Shown here: in pieces, positions 12,562 to 25,749 of the stretch
Layout of the letters: the number at the start of each line of letters is the position of its first letter
How positions within the stretch are numbered: position 1 is the first letter of the stretch
NCBI GenBank assembly: GCA_014773175.1
Contig: VXCM01000265.1
Coordinates: forward strand, 161,501-225,500
Direction: 5' to 3'
From: Lucifuga dentata
Taxonomy: Eukaryota > Chordata > Actinopteri > Ophidiiformes > Bythitidae
Length of the DNA stretch: 64,000 bases
Position numbers and translations under genes: made by a program
The notes under the pieces: generated by a model
What the model saw: only the letters and a program-made list of their open reading frames with translations
What the model was told of the DNA's origin: nothing
The model's database searches: none

Positions 12562-15192
12562 TCTTCTTTTTCTTTTTTTCTTGGGGGGGTGGGTACTATT
12601 TCTTCTGTTCTAACAATCAAACTCAACATGGGAATTGTCATACTATTTCACTGTCCGCCAAAATACAGAAAGCTTTGTCGGTTTTCCAATCATACCGTCC
12701 ACACTAAGGAAGCTTTTAGTTCAGAAACAGCCACCAAAGCATGGACCATATCATGTGGAAAAGCTCCTTGGGTGATAAAGGTACTTATAACCCTACATAT
12801 ATTTATGGATACCATTAAAAACAAAACTGCTATAAAGAAAATAGCTGACTGCACAGCAAAAAGCCCGAAGGACCCAATTTCCTCCTGAAGCACCTGATGG
12901 ACACTCTGACAAGCAGATTGCTTTCCAGTACCAATTTTTGGAGCATGTGAAAAATGGGCCGCACAGCCGGTATGTGGTCTGAGATGAGTCATAAATCTTC
13001 TTTTATCTCCTCCGTGGTGGTAGCAGAAAAGGATGAGTTGCTTTTTTTTCATCTCATTCACATGTCTATCTGTCTGTTATCTGTGCCCTTGAGCAAAGAT
13101 TACTGATGCCCTGTCTTTGATATATGACACATCACACAGAGCAGCTTTTCATCCTGTGAATTAACCCAGAGAGGGAGAAAAAAAAAAATGCAAACCTGAC
13201 TGCCATCAGCCAGGGGGGCTCTCTCAGTGTTCCTTTGTGCCCCTCTGGCCCCCCTCCCTTACTCACATGATCTTTCCCACCCTCCTTCACTTAGAGCTAT
13301 GGATCCTCTCCTCTTCCCTCCCTACTGTTATTGAGCAGACAGGGAGCAGAAAGCATCATGGGTAGCCAAGTTTGGTGGCAAATTGTTTATCTGACCTCTG
13401 CACGTCTCTGCATTTTATAATCTAGTGTGTGTCAGCCCTGTCTCATCCCTATAACAAATAGTCCCTGTCAGTCCTTGCTTCCTTTATCAGAAGCAAGAGG
13501 TAAGGAGAGGGCCACTGTAACTGCACGGAAGGAAAAACAAAAATGGGATTTCGAGTGAGTGATGAGAGCAGAGATTCACATAATGATGCCTCAAGAGTCG
13601 AAAAAAAAGGATAAAAGTCAGAGATTAAAGAAACAAATGGCAGCATATTATGTGTTAACAGCTTATGTATGTCACGGAGAAAGAAAAAGACTGAGATGGG
13701 CTTCTAGGAGAATATTACCATTATGTTACTGTCCCTAGTGAGGAATATTTTATTATTCAGTATCCAGGAAGGCAAGCAGCCTAATGTATCATCCCCCAAT
13801 AGATCTGAATAATGGCGATTTAAATGAGTAAGACAAATAGCAGTGACCACTTTATGCAATCTAAAACAGAATGTAAAATAACACATTAGGCATGACTGCA
13901 GTGGAAATTAAAAGACTCTGCATTACAGAGTAATAACCATTTCTCTCCCTTGTCCAGACTTCATTAACCCAAAGCTAATCTCCCGTTCAAACTCCCTGAT
14001 CTTCACATGCCACGGAAATAAAACATAAAATATGCTAAGTAAATACTAACTGTTCTGTGTTTGGGAAAGGAGCCATAGATGAGAGCCTACAAATCTGATT
14101 TTTCTTCTTTTTTTTTTTTTTTTTTNTTTTTTTTTTTTTTTTTGTCTAAGTAATCCAGAAGATCATAAATAAAATATCATGTCATGAGAAAAGTGCAGTG
14201 ATCCATTATTATAACTGCAGCATTCATGATCTATTTCATTAACATGTACTCTTTAACCCAAACAAATGTATTCTTCACCCCAGTGTTGCGTAGCCATTTA
14301 CAAAAATCAAATGTGCGGAGGTTTTTTAACCTAAGGAGCAGCAGAAATTGGAATTAAGCATTGCTTAATTTTTAGAACCTGAAGATGGATTTCGATAATG
14401 CAGTATATGAATGTCATATTCAAGGAAAAACCAAGTCAAGGCCAGAAAACATCCAGATGAAGGCATATGAGTTTGCACTGGGCTTCTGGCCATGTACTGA
14501 CAATATGCCCTGTGTCAGAGTGCAACACTAACTGTGTTTATTTCTCTCACTGACATTCACACAGCAGCATTTAAAAGATGATGTGGACAGCAGCGTCCAT
14601 ATGTGTGAATGACTGCAACATAAAGCCGGAGGGCACGGAGGCATACTTTCTGCCTCCTGTAAGTGTTAATATAAGCTTTTCATCTGCTCGCCCAATGGCT
14701 TTCCCGAATCAATTCCCTCTCAGTGTCCCTCAGTGTCTGTACAACTGGCACCTCCACAACTTGTTCCATTTGTTATATTGAGCTCCATCTGGCCTCGGTC
14801 ATTTGGCTTTTTAATTTAGTTGTCTCCTGCTCTCTAATTTGTCTCACATTTACAAATGGCATTGGCTGCCCGTTCCAAGTTGCCCCTCGTCAACGGCAGA
14901 AATACATTTTCACCAGCCGTCGGGCTGGCCGTAAATCTGTAATGCTGGGTTATTAATAGATAGTAACAGATGTTTACTGATTGTTGATTACCAGTCTTGG
15001 TGACCAGTGAAATCTGTTCATAAATGGAATGAAATTTATAGCAGAGCAGAATATGAGCCTCGCCAAGGGAAAATGGTGAAACAGTGCCAGACCTTTAACA
15101 AATTTTCTCTTTGTGTTACACCAACATATGGTCAACGACTGAGGTCACAGGGCGCATACATCCTGCAGATATCACAGGATTACATTTAATAC
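12562..15192. other. noncoding stretch, no gene recognised
   Basis: No gene found. It contains a G-run near 12583-12589 and the poly-T/n at 14108-14143. Open frames on either strand (up to 123 codons at 12690-13061, -) carry no domain. The part at 14570-14960 is moderately GC-rich, with short frames that overlap in different phases and no splice-supported exon. Confidence 0.55.
14108..14143. repeat. poly-T run with placeholder n
   Basis: A T homopolymer broken by a single n at 14126, probably a contig join in a homopolymer. The true length is uncertain. Confidence 0.9.
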
Positions 15193-15505
15193 CTCCATCC
15201 ATCCATTCACTATGCCCATTTAACCTGTGCAGGGTCCAGGGTGCTAGAACCTATCCCATCATTTATTGGGCGAGAGGCAGGACAGGCCCTGGACATGTCT
15301 CCATACTATCACAGGGCTAATACAGAAAAACTCATTCACACCTACAGTCACTTTACCCGTACCTCTTTGGATTGTGGGAGGAAACAGAAGCACCCACAGG
15401 AAACCCACACAGACAAAGCAAAAATATGCAAATCCTGCAAAGTAATGCCCCAGCTGGACTAAAACCCAGGACATTCTTGCTGTGAGGCAACAGTACAAAC
15501 CACTG
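15193..15505. repeat. common teleost interspersed repeat, CCATCCAT-ended
   Basis: The segment begins with CCATCCATCCATTCA, continues through AGAACCTATCCCATCAT, GGGCGAGAGGCAGGACA, CATCTTTGGA-like and TGTGGGAGGAAACAGAAG blocks, and ends near CTTGCTGTGAGGCAACAG. This order matches an interspersed repeat that I know from memory to be very common in fish genomes. The CCAT repeats at one end resemble the short tandem tail of a LINE-type insertion read on the opposite strand, but I am not certain of its class. It is diverged and noncoding. Confidence 0.8.
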
Positions 15506-17395
15506 AGAAAATATATTTGAAATATCAGTAGAGGCAATTGTTGAGTATATAATCGACTTAAAGGGCACAAATGAGTTTGTTTTTTTTATATACTTGTTAT
15601 AGTACATATAGCTCTATATTAATTAGTGTTAAATCAAGTCACTCCTTTTTGTTGTACAGGTCAGTAAGCAGAATCTCTGAAAGTATTTCTGTGTCTTTCT
15701 CCACAGTGAGAAAGTTCGTGGGATCTGAGCTTGTTCATCCATCATGGGCATATTAACCTGAGCAGAAAGGAGAGATACCTGCTTCAGGTAGAGAGCAGCG
15801 TCCTGCTTCTACAAGCAGCAGTGCACAAACAGCCCATCCTCATCACATTTTACTGATGTTTTTAAGCATCAGGAAATAACTGTGGCGAAAGTTGAAAAAA
15901 ATGAGGCTTGACATTTTTGGTTATTCGTGTAACTTTAGTTCAACTTGTGGCTCGCTTGTGGCCATCAGCACTTCCGATCCTGCAGCTAAAACATTGGCTA
16001 ATTCTCAGAAAATACTAAAATAATTCTGCTCAAATGTTTATGTTGAAAACCAGACCTCATAAATTCATTTTTAAACCAAATTAATGGCCTTTAAATGAGC
16101 TGTGGAGACCATGAAGTACTAATATTCCCAGTCCTATTAAACTGTTTATAACATTCCAGCTGTGAGGAAGTAGCTGTTTGGTTACAGACACCTTCCTGAC
16201 AAGCTCGTCACTGGAAAACGATGTGACACATCTTACTTGTCACTCATCAGCAGTCACAACTGGCAGGTGGGTGATCCATCTTTCAGTAAGTAGGTGACAT
16301 GACTGACTTTGGACAGTTTGTACATTGCTTTGGAGAAAAGTTCCCATGAAACTATGATTAAATGTCTGCTTGGAAAGGTGGTCAGTAATATTCCGTAACT
16401 AGCATTATGTTTTCGAGACAATGAATTACATTACTATTCCTCAATTAACCATGTGGACTGGAAAACACGCAGATTTGATTTTAAAAAAATCTTCTGATAC
16501 TTCCTTTAAAACAGTTATCAATTTCCATCTACCATTTTCTATTTACACTGTGTCCAGAAAGTAGAGAGCCACAGACAACAAGTTGCAAACTGTGACAAGT
16601 TATAAAACTTTAAAGCAGGCAGTAAATAGCTCTGTCACTCTATCCCTAGTGTTATATTACCTGGACACATTTATCTGACGGGTGGTAAATCTCAATCGCC
16701 CCCCAAAAACAGGCAACAGGAGTTCCAAGAAAATAAATTGCAGATAGACGGACGAAAACATATGACCACATGACTCATTAATCAAATGAACACAATGTTC
16801 TAAATAGGAACATCATTAATATTGTCAGGAAGGAGTGACAGTGTTTTGGGGGGAGTCTAGAAAAATAAATTCAATAATGCTGTTCTACAGTTTATAACAG
16901 TCCCTGGAAACAGTTTTTATTCTCTTATATTTTTTTTTACAGTTGCTTCACCTGCCTGATATCCTTCAGCCCTTTCCTTCAGAAGCTGTCAAAGCCGCCA
17001 AGTATAATATATGGCCTCTCCAATGAGAACAGCTGTAGCCACTCTCTCTGCTGCTGCTACCCTACCCTGCATGAAATAATACATCAAGATTAATTGATTT
17101 CCTGTCACTCTTAGAGAAAAGAAAATTAATTTTCATGTATCTTTTCCCCTCAACCCCCAGCATATGAATTTTGTACATGGCAAGTAATTTAAGTTTTTAA
17201 TTATTCATGAGGACTAAAAACATGATAAAGTGTTTTACAGAAGGCCCCAAGGCCGCAGCCAAAAGCTCAATGTGTGCTACGACAACAATAGCAGTCCCTG
17301 ATGCCTTTATAAATAATATATGTATTTACATGTATCTTGTATAAATGCATCTTTGTTCAACCCCCGTGTCTTTCACTCTCGGTTACTTGCTGCTA
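15506..17395. other. noncoding stretch, no gene recognised
   Basis: AT-rich sequence without recognised elements. The only open frames are about 60-80 codons with no motif. Nothing here supports an exon or RNA gene. Confidence 0.55.
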
Positions 17396-17872
17396 AGGTC
17401 TGGTGCATGCTTAGCATGGACACAATGCTGATGCCGATGAGGACAACTACGAAACAGACAATCCATGTGCTCCAGTATTCATGCTTTTCGCGCTTTCATG
17501 ACAACTGCACATTTCAACATTTTAGCTCTGTCTTGGTTTGGTCTTCTTTCTAGCCTTCACATATCAGTCGCATAGATTTTTCCACTTAATGCAATATGAA
17601 TGTACTTTGGACTACAGAGAACAGGCTATTTCCTGCCAGGCATTGGCAGCCATTTAGCAGTCTTTGTAATACCTGATAAAGAATTATAAAAGTATTGGTA
17701 CTTCCTCACCTTCTCTGCCTGTCATTTGTCAAAATAGTTCACCATTGTTTTGTTTTTCGGTCCCTCTCTTCCCCTTTCTCCTCCATGACTGTTCGCTTGG
17801 CAAATTATCAATGAAGGTGCATTTACATCACATGGACACCATCTGGAAATTTCGAGTAGTGCGTGATCTCTT
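17396..17872. mobile_element. PIF/Harbinger-like MITE, family B copy 1
   Basis: It starts with GGTCTGGTGCATGCTTAGC and has CATTCATG...CTTTCATGA blocks near the left end. It then runs through TTGGTTTGGTCTTCTTTC, CTAGCCTTCACATAT and a CATTTACATCACATGGAC block near the right end. The same order is found in the copy at 34766-35240. The right terminus is not sharply visible. It is the most diverged full-length-like copy. It has no coding capacity and would have depended on a transposase from elsewhere. Confidence 0.65.
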
Positions 17873-20800
17873 AAGGATCTCTTTAGGATTAATAATCATT
17901 GAGTTGCAACACATGAACTGGCACTGGATATTTACTGTTCAAAACTACATACAGTTAAACTTCAATGGAACAATAAACATATTAAATTTTGATGAAGAAA
18001 CTAAGTGTATAATATACTTGAAAATATAGATTTTAGCATGTTCATGTAATACTATGTCTTTACTGGTATTTGCTAAAAGTGATATATATCTATGATAAGC
18101 TATTAAGGTAAGGTATTATTGGTCCCCGTGATATATCAGTCTAACTCTACTAATTTTAATCAATAATTATTATTAGCAACAATACTTGTTGTTGCTTGTT
18201 TTGTTTTACTTGTAAGGGTAGAGTTGAGTTGTTGTACGCCTATAAAGCTAGCATAGCCATAGCATGGTGCAAACATAAAGCTAGTACGACAATAACACAA
18301 CTGTTTGTAGCTATGAAGATTTATGCTCACGGACATTTCCTCCACAAAAAATAAATAAATAAATAGATAAATAAATAACATTATTGTTGTTATAGTAATA
18401 CTTGGAAAAAAAATCAAACTATAAGAAAGTCACCTTTGGCCTGAAAAGACAGGGTAAGAACCTACTGGATCCTGTTTGCTCTTGTATCTGCTTTAATATT
18501 ATCCAACTGCATGTCAGTGGATGATTGAGAAGTACGTCTGCTGTGAGAGGCAGAAATGCTGCCCACAGCCGCTTGGTTTTATGTGCAGGCCAAAGGCGGA
18601 TGCCATGCCACTGACGCCAAAGCAACTTCCAGGTCTCTGACTGGCAGGCAAGGCTGCAGAATGATGTGTGTGCTGCACTCTGATCCTCTATGGAACACAT
18701 CAAACATGATGAATGGGCGGCAATTAAATTCAGGAAAAGAAAACAGGTCTTTTGCATGTCGGTGCTGCAGTTTGTTGTGAAAGAGCATATATGACCAGCA
18801 GGAACTGTGTAAATTTGTGATTTCCATAAAAGAAATGAAATGAAAGTTGGTAAATGAAGAAAGTGTTGAATATAGCAACCCCTCCCTTTATTTATCTGCA
18901 CTTAATATACTCTATTAACTAACAACATACTCAATAAAATATCCATTAAGACCACACACACTTTCCAAAAGCTCACAAGAACAAAGGAATGATTAACGTA
19001 TTAAGGGGAAAAAGAACCCTTGCAACCCCCACATTTGTCTTGGCTGATAGTTACGAAGAGTGTAATTATAAGGTGAGATGTTTGTGTATGTATGTGTGAT
19101 ATCACGTGTGTATGTGAGTGTCTATGTGTACGTCTGTGTTAATCTTACTGCGGTACTAGTTAAATTGGTCTGTCTAGCGAAAGGTTCTAATTATGGTTGT
19201 AGAACCTAATTAACATTTAGTATAACACCACAACAAATGCCGCAAAATCACACTAATTCCGCAATAAGTGCCCTCAATGTTACACCATCTAGCTGCTTCG
19301 CTGTGCAACGAGAAACTAATCGCAGCAATCGCGCAACAGGCCAATCATGCACTCCTGCTGAGTGTGTTAAATCATTTTTCACTCCTTCCAGATTGTTCCT
19401 ATCAACAACTACTCCCAGGAACCCTAATAAGCACATATCCTCATTAATATCATAAAGCCTAAATGATCTGCAATCTCAAAACATGCTTTAGCAAATCATT
19501 AGGCCACTGACCCCATGGATACTGGTGTGGCGTTTTACCACAGGGGACGGTGTACACTGGCGGGTGCTGATGGTGACATATTCAAGATCTTTGTAATTGT
19601 AGAGGAAAGCTAAATATCCCACTGAGTAGCATCTATTAATGCTGCTCACAACAAAGCTCTGCCATCCAACATGGTAGATATGAATGCCGAAATTATAAAG
19701 TGCAAAATACTCCTCTCTCCACAAAATCAATCAAATACAGCTCCCTTACCAACAACAAATATCTGGAACGTGTTGCTATGAATCAGTGTAAAAGAACTGT
19801 AAGCCTCCATCACTTTAACTCATGTAAAATGGCATGAGAGCCCTGTCTAATGAAATTGCATGTAGTAATGCAATAAATTCACACTAACAGCCGGATGTAC
19901 AGAGCCCATCTGTTCTGAAATGGTAAGACACTCACACAGATGTGATCAGAAAACCACGGGGGAATAGCGATAATATCTGATATGGATGGTTGGTTACATA
20001 CATGTGGACCAGTGGACCAGAGGTGGATGGATTGGTGGAAGAATGTAGAAACTGATAGATGACAGCTATAAGAAATAAAAATCTCCATTTGGTTCTTCAA
20101 CACGTGGCATTTATTGCGGCCGACTGATATATTATTTACTTCTTTGACATCTGAAGTTAATGTTCCTTATCTTGCTAACAAAAACAATTTAGAAAGGCAA
20201 CTTCCACAAGTCAAACTATACCATTTCCCAGGCTCCTCTCTGCTATCTGTCTCCATTGAAATATTCTCTATTTATTTTGGAAAATTTAAACAACTGCTGT
20301 TATGTCCGCCTAGAGCTGGCATAAGCCAGAGTAGTAGATTCATCATTATAATACTTAGCACTGGGGGAGAAAAAATGCAGAGCTGCACAATATCACAAGC
20401 ATGATTTAAGCCCAACGGAGGCCACAGGAATCCAGGCTGCCAGAGTCTGAAGTAAATTCAGTCCATGTAAATAAATTGGGCTGTCCGACGCTTGCACAGG
20501 CTATCTGGTTCTGTAAACCAAAGGAGGATACTAGAATACAGTTGTGTTCTGGTATATTAGAGTGTATGGGACAGGATAAACACAGAACAAACATGGCCAT
20601 GTTTCCCTCTGTTCCAGATCACAATAAAAGGAAATGTGCAAGAAGATGCTACAGCAGATTTATATGTTGGTAGGCAAACTTTTGAAATGTATTCAGTCAT
20701 CTTATAATAAAGTTTCTTGTCACAACAATAACATCCTAACTTACAAATAAACTCACAAATTCTTTGTTTCTATGCAACATCAAAATAAAAAAAGGCAGCT

Positions 20801-21371
20801 ATTGTTTCTGCTCCACTGACTTATGACTGAGAAGGTTTCATGCCAAATCCAAATACATAGCTGCCATAACTAACTTAACCACTAATATTGACATTGTGAG
20901 GACACATGTATGAGAGCACTGATGTAGATAGAAATTCAGTTACCAACATTGCTATAAATGCTCACTTTTATGATTCATCATCTAGGGAAGTCCAAAGGCT
21001 AGAACATAAAACTGTTCAGCTCTGAGAGGTCCTGTAAAGACACACACAGAGGTTATTCTGCAATCTACAAGCCTGACTGAATCGTTGAGTACAAGGTCGC
21101 CCGACTGATGCCACAGTTAATAACAATATTAAAAACCAAGGAGTGTTATTCCAAAGTCATACACTCTGATTTGGAGAGGCAGAGCCTGTGATCTTAAGAT
21201 AAAGTTTATTTCTAAGTTACTTTTTAGTTACGCTTATTTGAGAATCAAAACTTTAGATTTGCATACATATGAATTAGCCCAACCTGGCTCTTGAGCACAT
21301 CACAAATAACCCTCCGAGTGCTTTCGTGCTAGCACAGATAAGATCGCCCAACATATCAATTCCAAACTGGT
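17873..21371. other. noncoding stretch, no gene recognised
   Basis: No gene found. It holds an AAAT-type simple repeat (18346-18378), a TG-rich tract near 19078-19140 and an 8-bp hairpin at 19182-19207. The minus-strand frame at 18419-18901 (160 codons) and the shorter frames beside it have no domain, and they overlap one another in different phases, as expected of chance frames. Confidence 0.55.
18346..18378. repeat. (AAAT)n simple repeat
   Basis: Seven or so AAAT units, with one GATA-like interruption. Confidence 0.9.
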
Positions 21372-21510
21372 TCAAAACAAGTTTAACTTCCTTTCCAACA
21401 AGCAATAACAGCTTATTATCTGATATCGACCAGTTGTTCTAAGGAAACTTTTACCGAGAGGAAAAAAGAGTGGAACCACAACACTACCTTGTGGAACGCC
21501 GCATTCCATA
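21372..21510 (-). pseudogene. L2-type LINE reverse transcriptase fragment
   Basis: The minus-strand frame reads CGVPQGSVVVPLFF followed by PLGKSFLR. This is the reverse transcriptase GVPQGS box and the short stretch that leads to the YADD box in fish L2-clade LINEs. The catalytic YADD itself is not preserved: the frame runs on into a degraded ISCYC where the box would fall. About 45 codons remain. On the high-coordinate side the LINE homology ends where a GGAACC-rich element begins, near 21510. It is a dead remnant, on the opposite strand from the one at 8917. Confidence 0.7.
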
Positions 21511-22008
21511 GAGTGCATTTTGCACTGCAGGAACCTTTTCAGGAACTCAGGAACTTTATTTTTTTTCACACCAAGGAACCAGAACCCATTTTGGTACTGG
21601 AACTACAGGTCCTGAATCATTTTGTACCCTTGGGTGGGTACTTACAAATGGTTCAGGAACTGCTGGGGTGGAGTTTCACAAGACACAAGCTCTTCACCAG
21701 CCTAATCAGGTGGATAATTGCCATTTTTAAGTATACAGCAAAACAGCAACAGAAAGGTTTCAAGACATTTTAGGACATTGCTTCTGTTATTGTTTTTGTG
21801 TACGGTAGTGAAATTTTGGTGCATATGGAAATACGGTGGATGTCAAAATACAGATGTCATTTCTACTTCTATAATCTTCAAAGTACTTGAAGCACAATGG
21901 GAATATGAGCAAGGAACTCAAGGAACCACATATTACCAAATCTGGATAATTCCAGGCAAAGTAGTTCCAAATTTAGATTTGAACTTTAGGATCAAAAGTG
22001 CTTTATGC
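21511..22008. mobile_element. putative GGAACC-rich DNA transposon remnant
   Basis: The left end carries GCACTGCAGGAACC, then TTCAGGAACTCAGGAACT. The right end carries AGTAGTTCCAAATT and AACTTTAGGATCAAAAGTGC, which is a diverged inverted counterpart. Repeated AGGAAC/GTTCC motifs at both ends resemble the subterminal repeats of a known type of fish nonautonomous element. Boundaries and class are uncertain, and no coding region is seen. Confidence 0.45.
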
Positions 22009-22111
22009 TATTGAGCCAACAGAATTTCATGTTGTTAGATATTAAATCTGAGAACTATACAGCCTTGCACCAAGGAATATGGAGATACTTTAACCCATAT
22101 ACTACACGTTC

Positions 22112-22141
22112 TCATCCAGGTGTACAAGTACACCTGGATGA
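22112..22141. repeat. 30-bp near-perfect palindrome
   Basis: TCATCCAGGTGTAC at 22112-22125 pairs exactly with 22128-22141, leaving only AA at the centre. With a 2-base centre it is a cruciform candidate and cannot form a normal RNA loop without opening base pairs. Confidence 0.9.
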
Positions 22142-22974
22142 CCACTATGAAGAAAAACAATGTTCTTTATCAATCACACACCTATTTATAACAGAAAGAG
22201 TTATGGTCTGGCAGGCAATCCAATATCCAACAAAATAACTGTTCACACATTTCACAATACACTTGCTAGTTTCTATTTTAATGCAACACAACCAACAATA
22301 TCTATATCAGTATGCACATATACTGTTACAAGAACACAACAAAATCAACAATTGCACACTATTAATTACAGAAAAACACCTTACCTGTCAGACAGAATGC
22401 TGTGTTACAATATATTTCTTAGTGTTTCAGGATAATTTACATACTACATGGAAGAGATGTAAAGAACTTGAGATTAAATGGGGAAGCGGTATTAAATATA
22501 TCAACATAAAATGTAAGATTTCAAAAAGAGGAAATAAGGGAATAATAAGGCCTTTGCCTTGTCTCATCATAATGATTTAGAGTATAGTCTGCATATATGT
22601 AATCTCTTCATTTCTCACTCTGAAACAAATAGCCACTAAACCTTCCTTGTGTTTTGCTCAGGTCCTTTAAAAAAAAAGAAAAACAGCAGATTTGAAAAAT
22701 GTACGGCTGCGAGCCAGCCTGCTTCTCACTACCAGCCGACACAGGCATTTATAACCTTAAAAATGACTTCTGGGTACCAGGTATCCAATTATTCCTTACC
22801 CAGGAAGCAGTGCTAAATGGAGCACCGCGATGATTTACTCACAACCTCTCCTTTTATTAAAACACTTTGTCTTATTGTTTTATTGATTTACAATCCGTCC
22901 TACTTTTTTGGCATCTGAAAACAATCAAGGCACAGGGCAGCAGAATGTTTGGACATTAATCGTTAAAAGACAGT

Positions 22975-23130
22975 GTTTTATTCCTGGCCTGGGGTTTGCA
23001 GCAGCAGCTGCTGTGCATTCTGGTAAGAGGCAGTGATTTATGACCCGGCAGCAATAACGATGAGGCGTGCTCATTAACATATCGACAGGCTCCAAGATGG
23101 ATCATCAGCATTGATTATTTCATGGCCTGT
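22975..23130. promoter_or_regulatory. candidate conserved noncoding element
   Basis: Complex, non-repetitive sequence with AT-rich homeodomain-type words, including CATTAAC, TTATGAC and TGATTATTTCATGG, and no reading frame of note. It resembles the vertebrate developmental enhancers I know in texture only. Without another species to compare this is a guess. Confidence 0.2.
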
Positions 23131-23950
23131 TGATGCCCATTTGTTAAAAGAGAGAAAAAAGGGAGAGTGGGAGAACAGGAAAAAGGAGGAGGAGGGAAGT
23201 GATGGGTTGGCTTGGAAGGTGTGAGGATTTCTCACTTGAATCCTTGCAGCACAGGGGAGAAAGACAAAACCCTGACTCCTTCAATCACCACAGCCATCAC
23301 TCTACTGTCAGAGGGAAAAATCAATGATTGACGGCATTTACCCAGTCCTCAGCACTTGGCAGATCCATACAGGAGGTGCTCAGTGGGGAGGGCCATACAG
23401 ATCTGTCTTTAGACATGCTGTAAAACATTACTTCACAGCAAGAATTACAATATCAATCAGTCAATGCCATTTTCTATTCAACACAGAGAGCATAGGTGTC
23501 ATTTGTGTTCTTCAATACGCTGGGTGATAAAGTCTGTTAGCAAAACCCCGTGGGAAGGAAAAATGGTGACTAGTTGTCATGTGAGTCCATAAAACTACTG
23601 TCTACTGTCAACATGGCAACTTTCTTTCTTTTCTTTTTTTTTATATATATATGTCAAGGTTGTTTTTTTTGCCACAAATGATATTCATGACGATATGAAA
23701 CGTATTGGTGACTGCAAATATTAACAATTTAACAATTCTGAAATTGTAAATCTTGTTGAAATGATTGAATCTTGAGCTTTCTAAAAAGCTGCTCAAAGCT
23801 TCTTTTTCCATTGTTTGGCCTGGTGTCATACCTTTAGCAAAACAAAAAGTCACTCCTCCATTTTTTTTCCCCATTAAATCTTTGTTACAACTCTCCAGTA
23901 AAGAAATTTGAGGGATTTTTTGCCAAAAATGTTAGCTTTTGTTACAAATT

Positions 23951-23989
23951 TATACAAAAAACAAACAAACAAACAAAAAAAAAAAAAAG
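23951..23989. repeat. (AAAC)n and poly-A simple repeat
   Basis: Several AAAC units run into an A homopolymer. Confidence 0.9.
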
Positions 23990-24693
23990 CTAATCTATTT
24001 TTATTGTGTTTTCAAATTCTGATATTGGCATCAGCCTCAAAAATACAACACAAAATAGAATACATGCTAACAGAAAACAGAAACAAGCTTTTAAAATGAC
24101 AAACATAAATCAGAGTTGTGTTTGTTCCACTATGTTCTAATTGTCTCTCCTTTTAAATTAGCATTCTAGCTAACTAGCTTGTAGCCTGTAACAACTACAC
24201 AACACCAATAAATGCTAACAAACTAAAATTTGCTGAAAAAGAAATTCACACTTTAACACTATACATTAGATTCCTTCATCCCTGACAGCAATAAGGATGA
24301 AACTCAGTCCTAACTCCTCAATTCTGACCATGCTGTCATGGTATGATAGAGTTGCCATGGTGACAGGTGCTAATTGATGGGCCCATCATTCATTATTGAG
24401 TGACAGCCACGTCAGAGCGGCCCTGCCTGGCATTCTTCTGCACAACTGTCACAGAGGAACTCAAAGCAGCTGTAACCTTTGAGGCCAGTCACAAACACAT
24501 AAACACATATACCAAAAAAACACACACATACACAGACACACTGGAACAAAGATAAAGATGTGTGGACTTGCACTGACACTAAAACTCACAAGGACATGCA
24601 CAATTATAGCAGCACACAAACTTACACATGCACACACTCCCTCGATCAGTCTCAGTGACAAGCGACTGACGCATATTGACCACCTAATCTTTG

Positions 24694-24715
24694 CTGAGGT
24701 GTATGCTGGAGTAAA

Positions 24716-24758
<43 letters not shown>

Positions 24759-24781
24759 NCTGAGGTGTATGCTGGAGTAAA

Positions 24782-24824
<43 letters not shown>
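24694..24824. other. 65-bp exact duplication around n: assembly join in (CA)n
   Basis: Positions 24694-24758 and 24760-24824 are identical: a 25-base unique lead-in, then (CA)n ending CAGG, with n at 24759 between them. This is the same artefact as at 9454, here caused by a (CA)n tract. The locus probably has one CA microsatellite of uncertain length. Confidence 0.92.
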
Positions 24825-25496
24825 CCTTAATCAGGTTAAGAACAATGTGTTTAAGGACTTAATATCAAAACTGCAGTTTTAATTTACCAGAGACCTTAAA
24901 TGCCACACAGCGATGCACATGGGATGGAGTTTACTGACTGTAATCTGCTGCTTACTTGAGTTTTTTTACTTTACTCCAGCAAGGAGCTGCACAAAGTCGA
25001 ATGCAACTGTTTAATAGTTGCTTTAACAACAATTTGTCTCTCTGAAATTTATATCTGCAGGCCGTGTCACTTACACACACATAAAACCACTTATTTATTC
25101 CTGAACACATTTCAGTGGAATACCTCATCCTCACACAGGAGGAGTTTGGAAACCTCAGAGACATGGATAACTTTAAGTTACGAACTTACCCAGCCAACCG
25201 AAGTCAGCAACTCTGACTGCTTCCATCGTGTCAGACCTCGCTATATTTGGCTTCTGTGTTTTCTAGCCGCTTAAGCAACACGCAAGCTTAAGCATTCTGC
25301 TCCATTCTCTTTACTTCAGGTTAAATAAATTAAAAGCCACAAGGAAAGAGTCAGTCAATGCAGTCACTGAGGGCCTGGCCTTCGGGTGTCCTTGGAGGAC
25401 AGTGCAGCTGTATCATGGTGTGTTGATGCATGTGTGTCTCTTAATGCATGTCCTCGTGTGTGTGTATATTATGTGTAGGTTCAGCAGAGAAGTGCA

Positions 25497-25514
25497 CCCC
25501 CCCCCCCCCCCNCC
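25497..25514. repeat. poly-C run with placeholder n
   Basis: A C homopolymer broken by n at 25512, just before CGACAGGGGG. Probably an assembly join. Confidence 0.88.
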
Positions 25515-25708
25515 GACAGGGGGTGGGGGCTTGCCCTGCCTCTTGTACTGTAAAGACGAGGGCTTTAAATTGCTTCCGTCACCAGACCCTGAGTAATGAG
25601 TGTGATTCTAATCGCAGTTCCTGGGGCCATTGGCATTAGTCTTAATCTGAATGGGGTGCTCCAACACCACTGACAAGTAATGCAGAGCAGGTAGGGTGTA
25701 ATGAGAGG

Positions 25709-25709
<1 letters not shown>

Positions 25710-25742
<33 letters not shown>
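25710..25742. repeat. (CA)n microsatellite
   Basis: About 33 bp of uninterrupted AC dinucleotides. Confidence 0.97.

Positions 25743-25749
<7 letters not shown>

Larger units (their letters stand above)
22142..24693. other. noncoding stretch, no gene recognised
   Basis: No exon seen. It contains a CNE-like part (22975-23130, listed separately), a T-rich and TA-repeat run near 23620-23652 and the (AAAC)n tract at 23951-23989. Confidence 0.55.

Noticed and set aside
15259..15570. 103-codon minus-strand frame
   Set aside because: It lies inside a common fish interspersed repeat.
18419..18901. 160-codon open frame on the minus strand
   Set aside because: It has no recognised motif, and other frames in two phases and on both strands overlap it. 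There is no support for translation.
24461..24830. Frames rich in CVCVCV or THTHTH
   Set aside because: Translation of the CA microsatellite across an assembly join.
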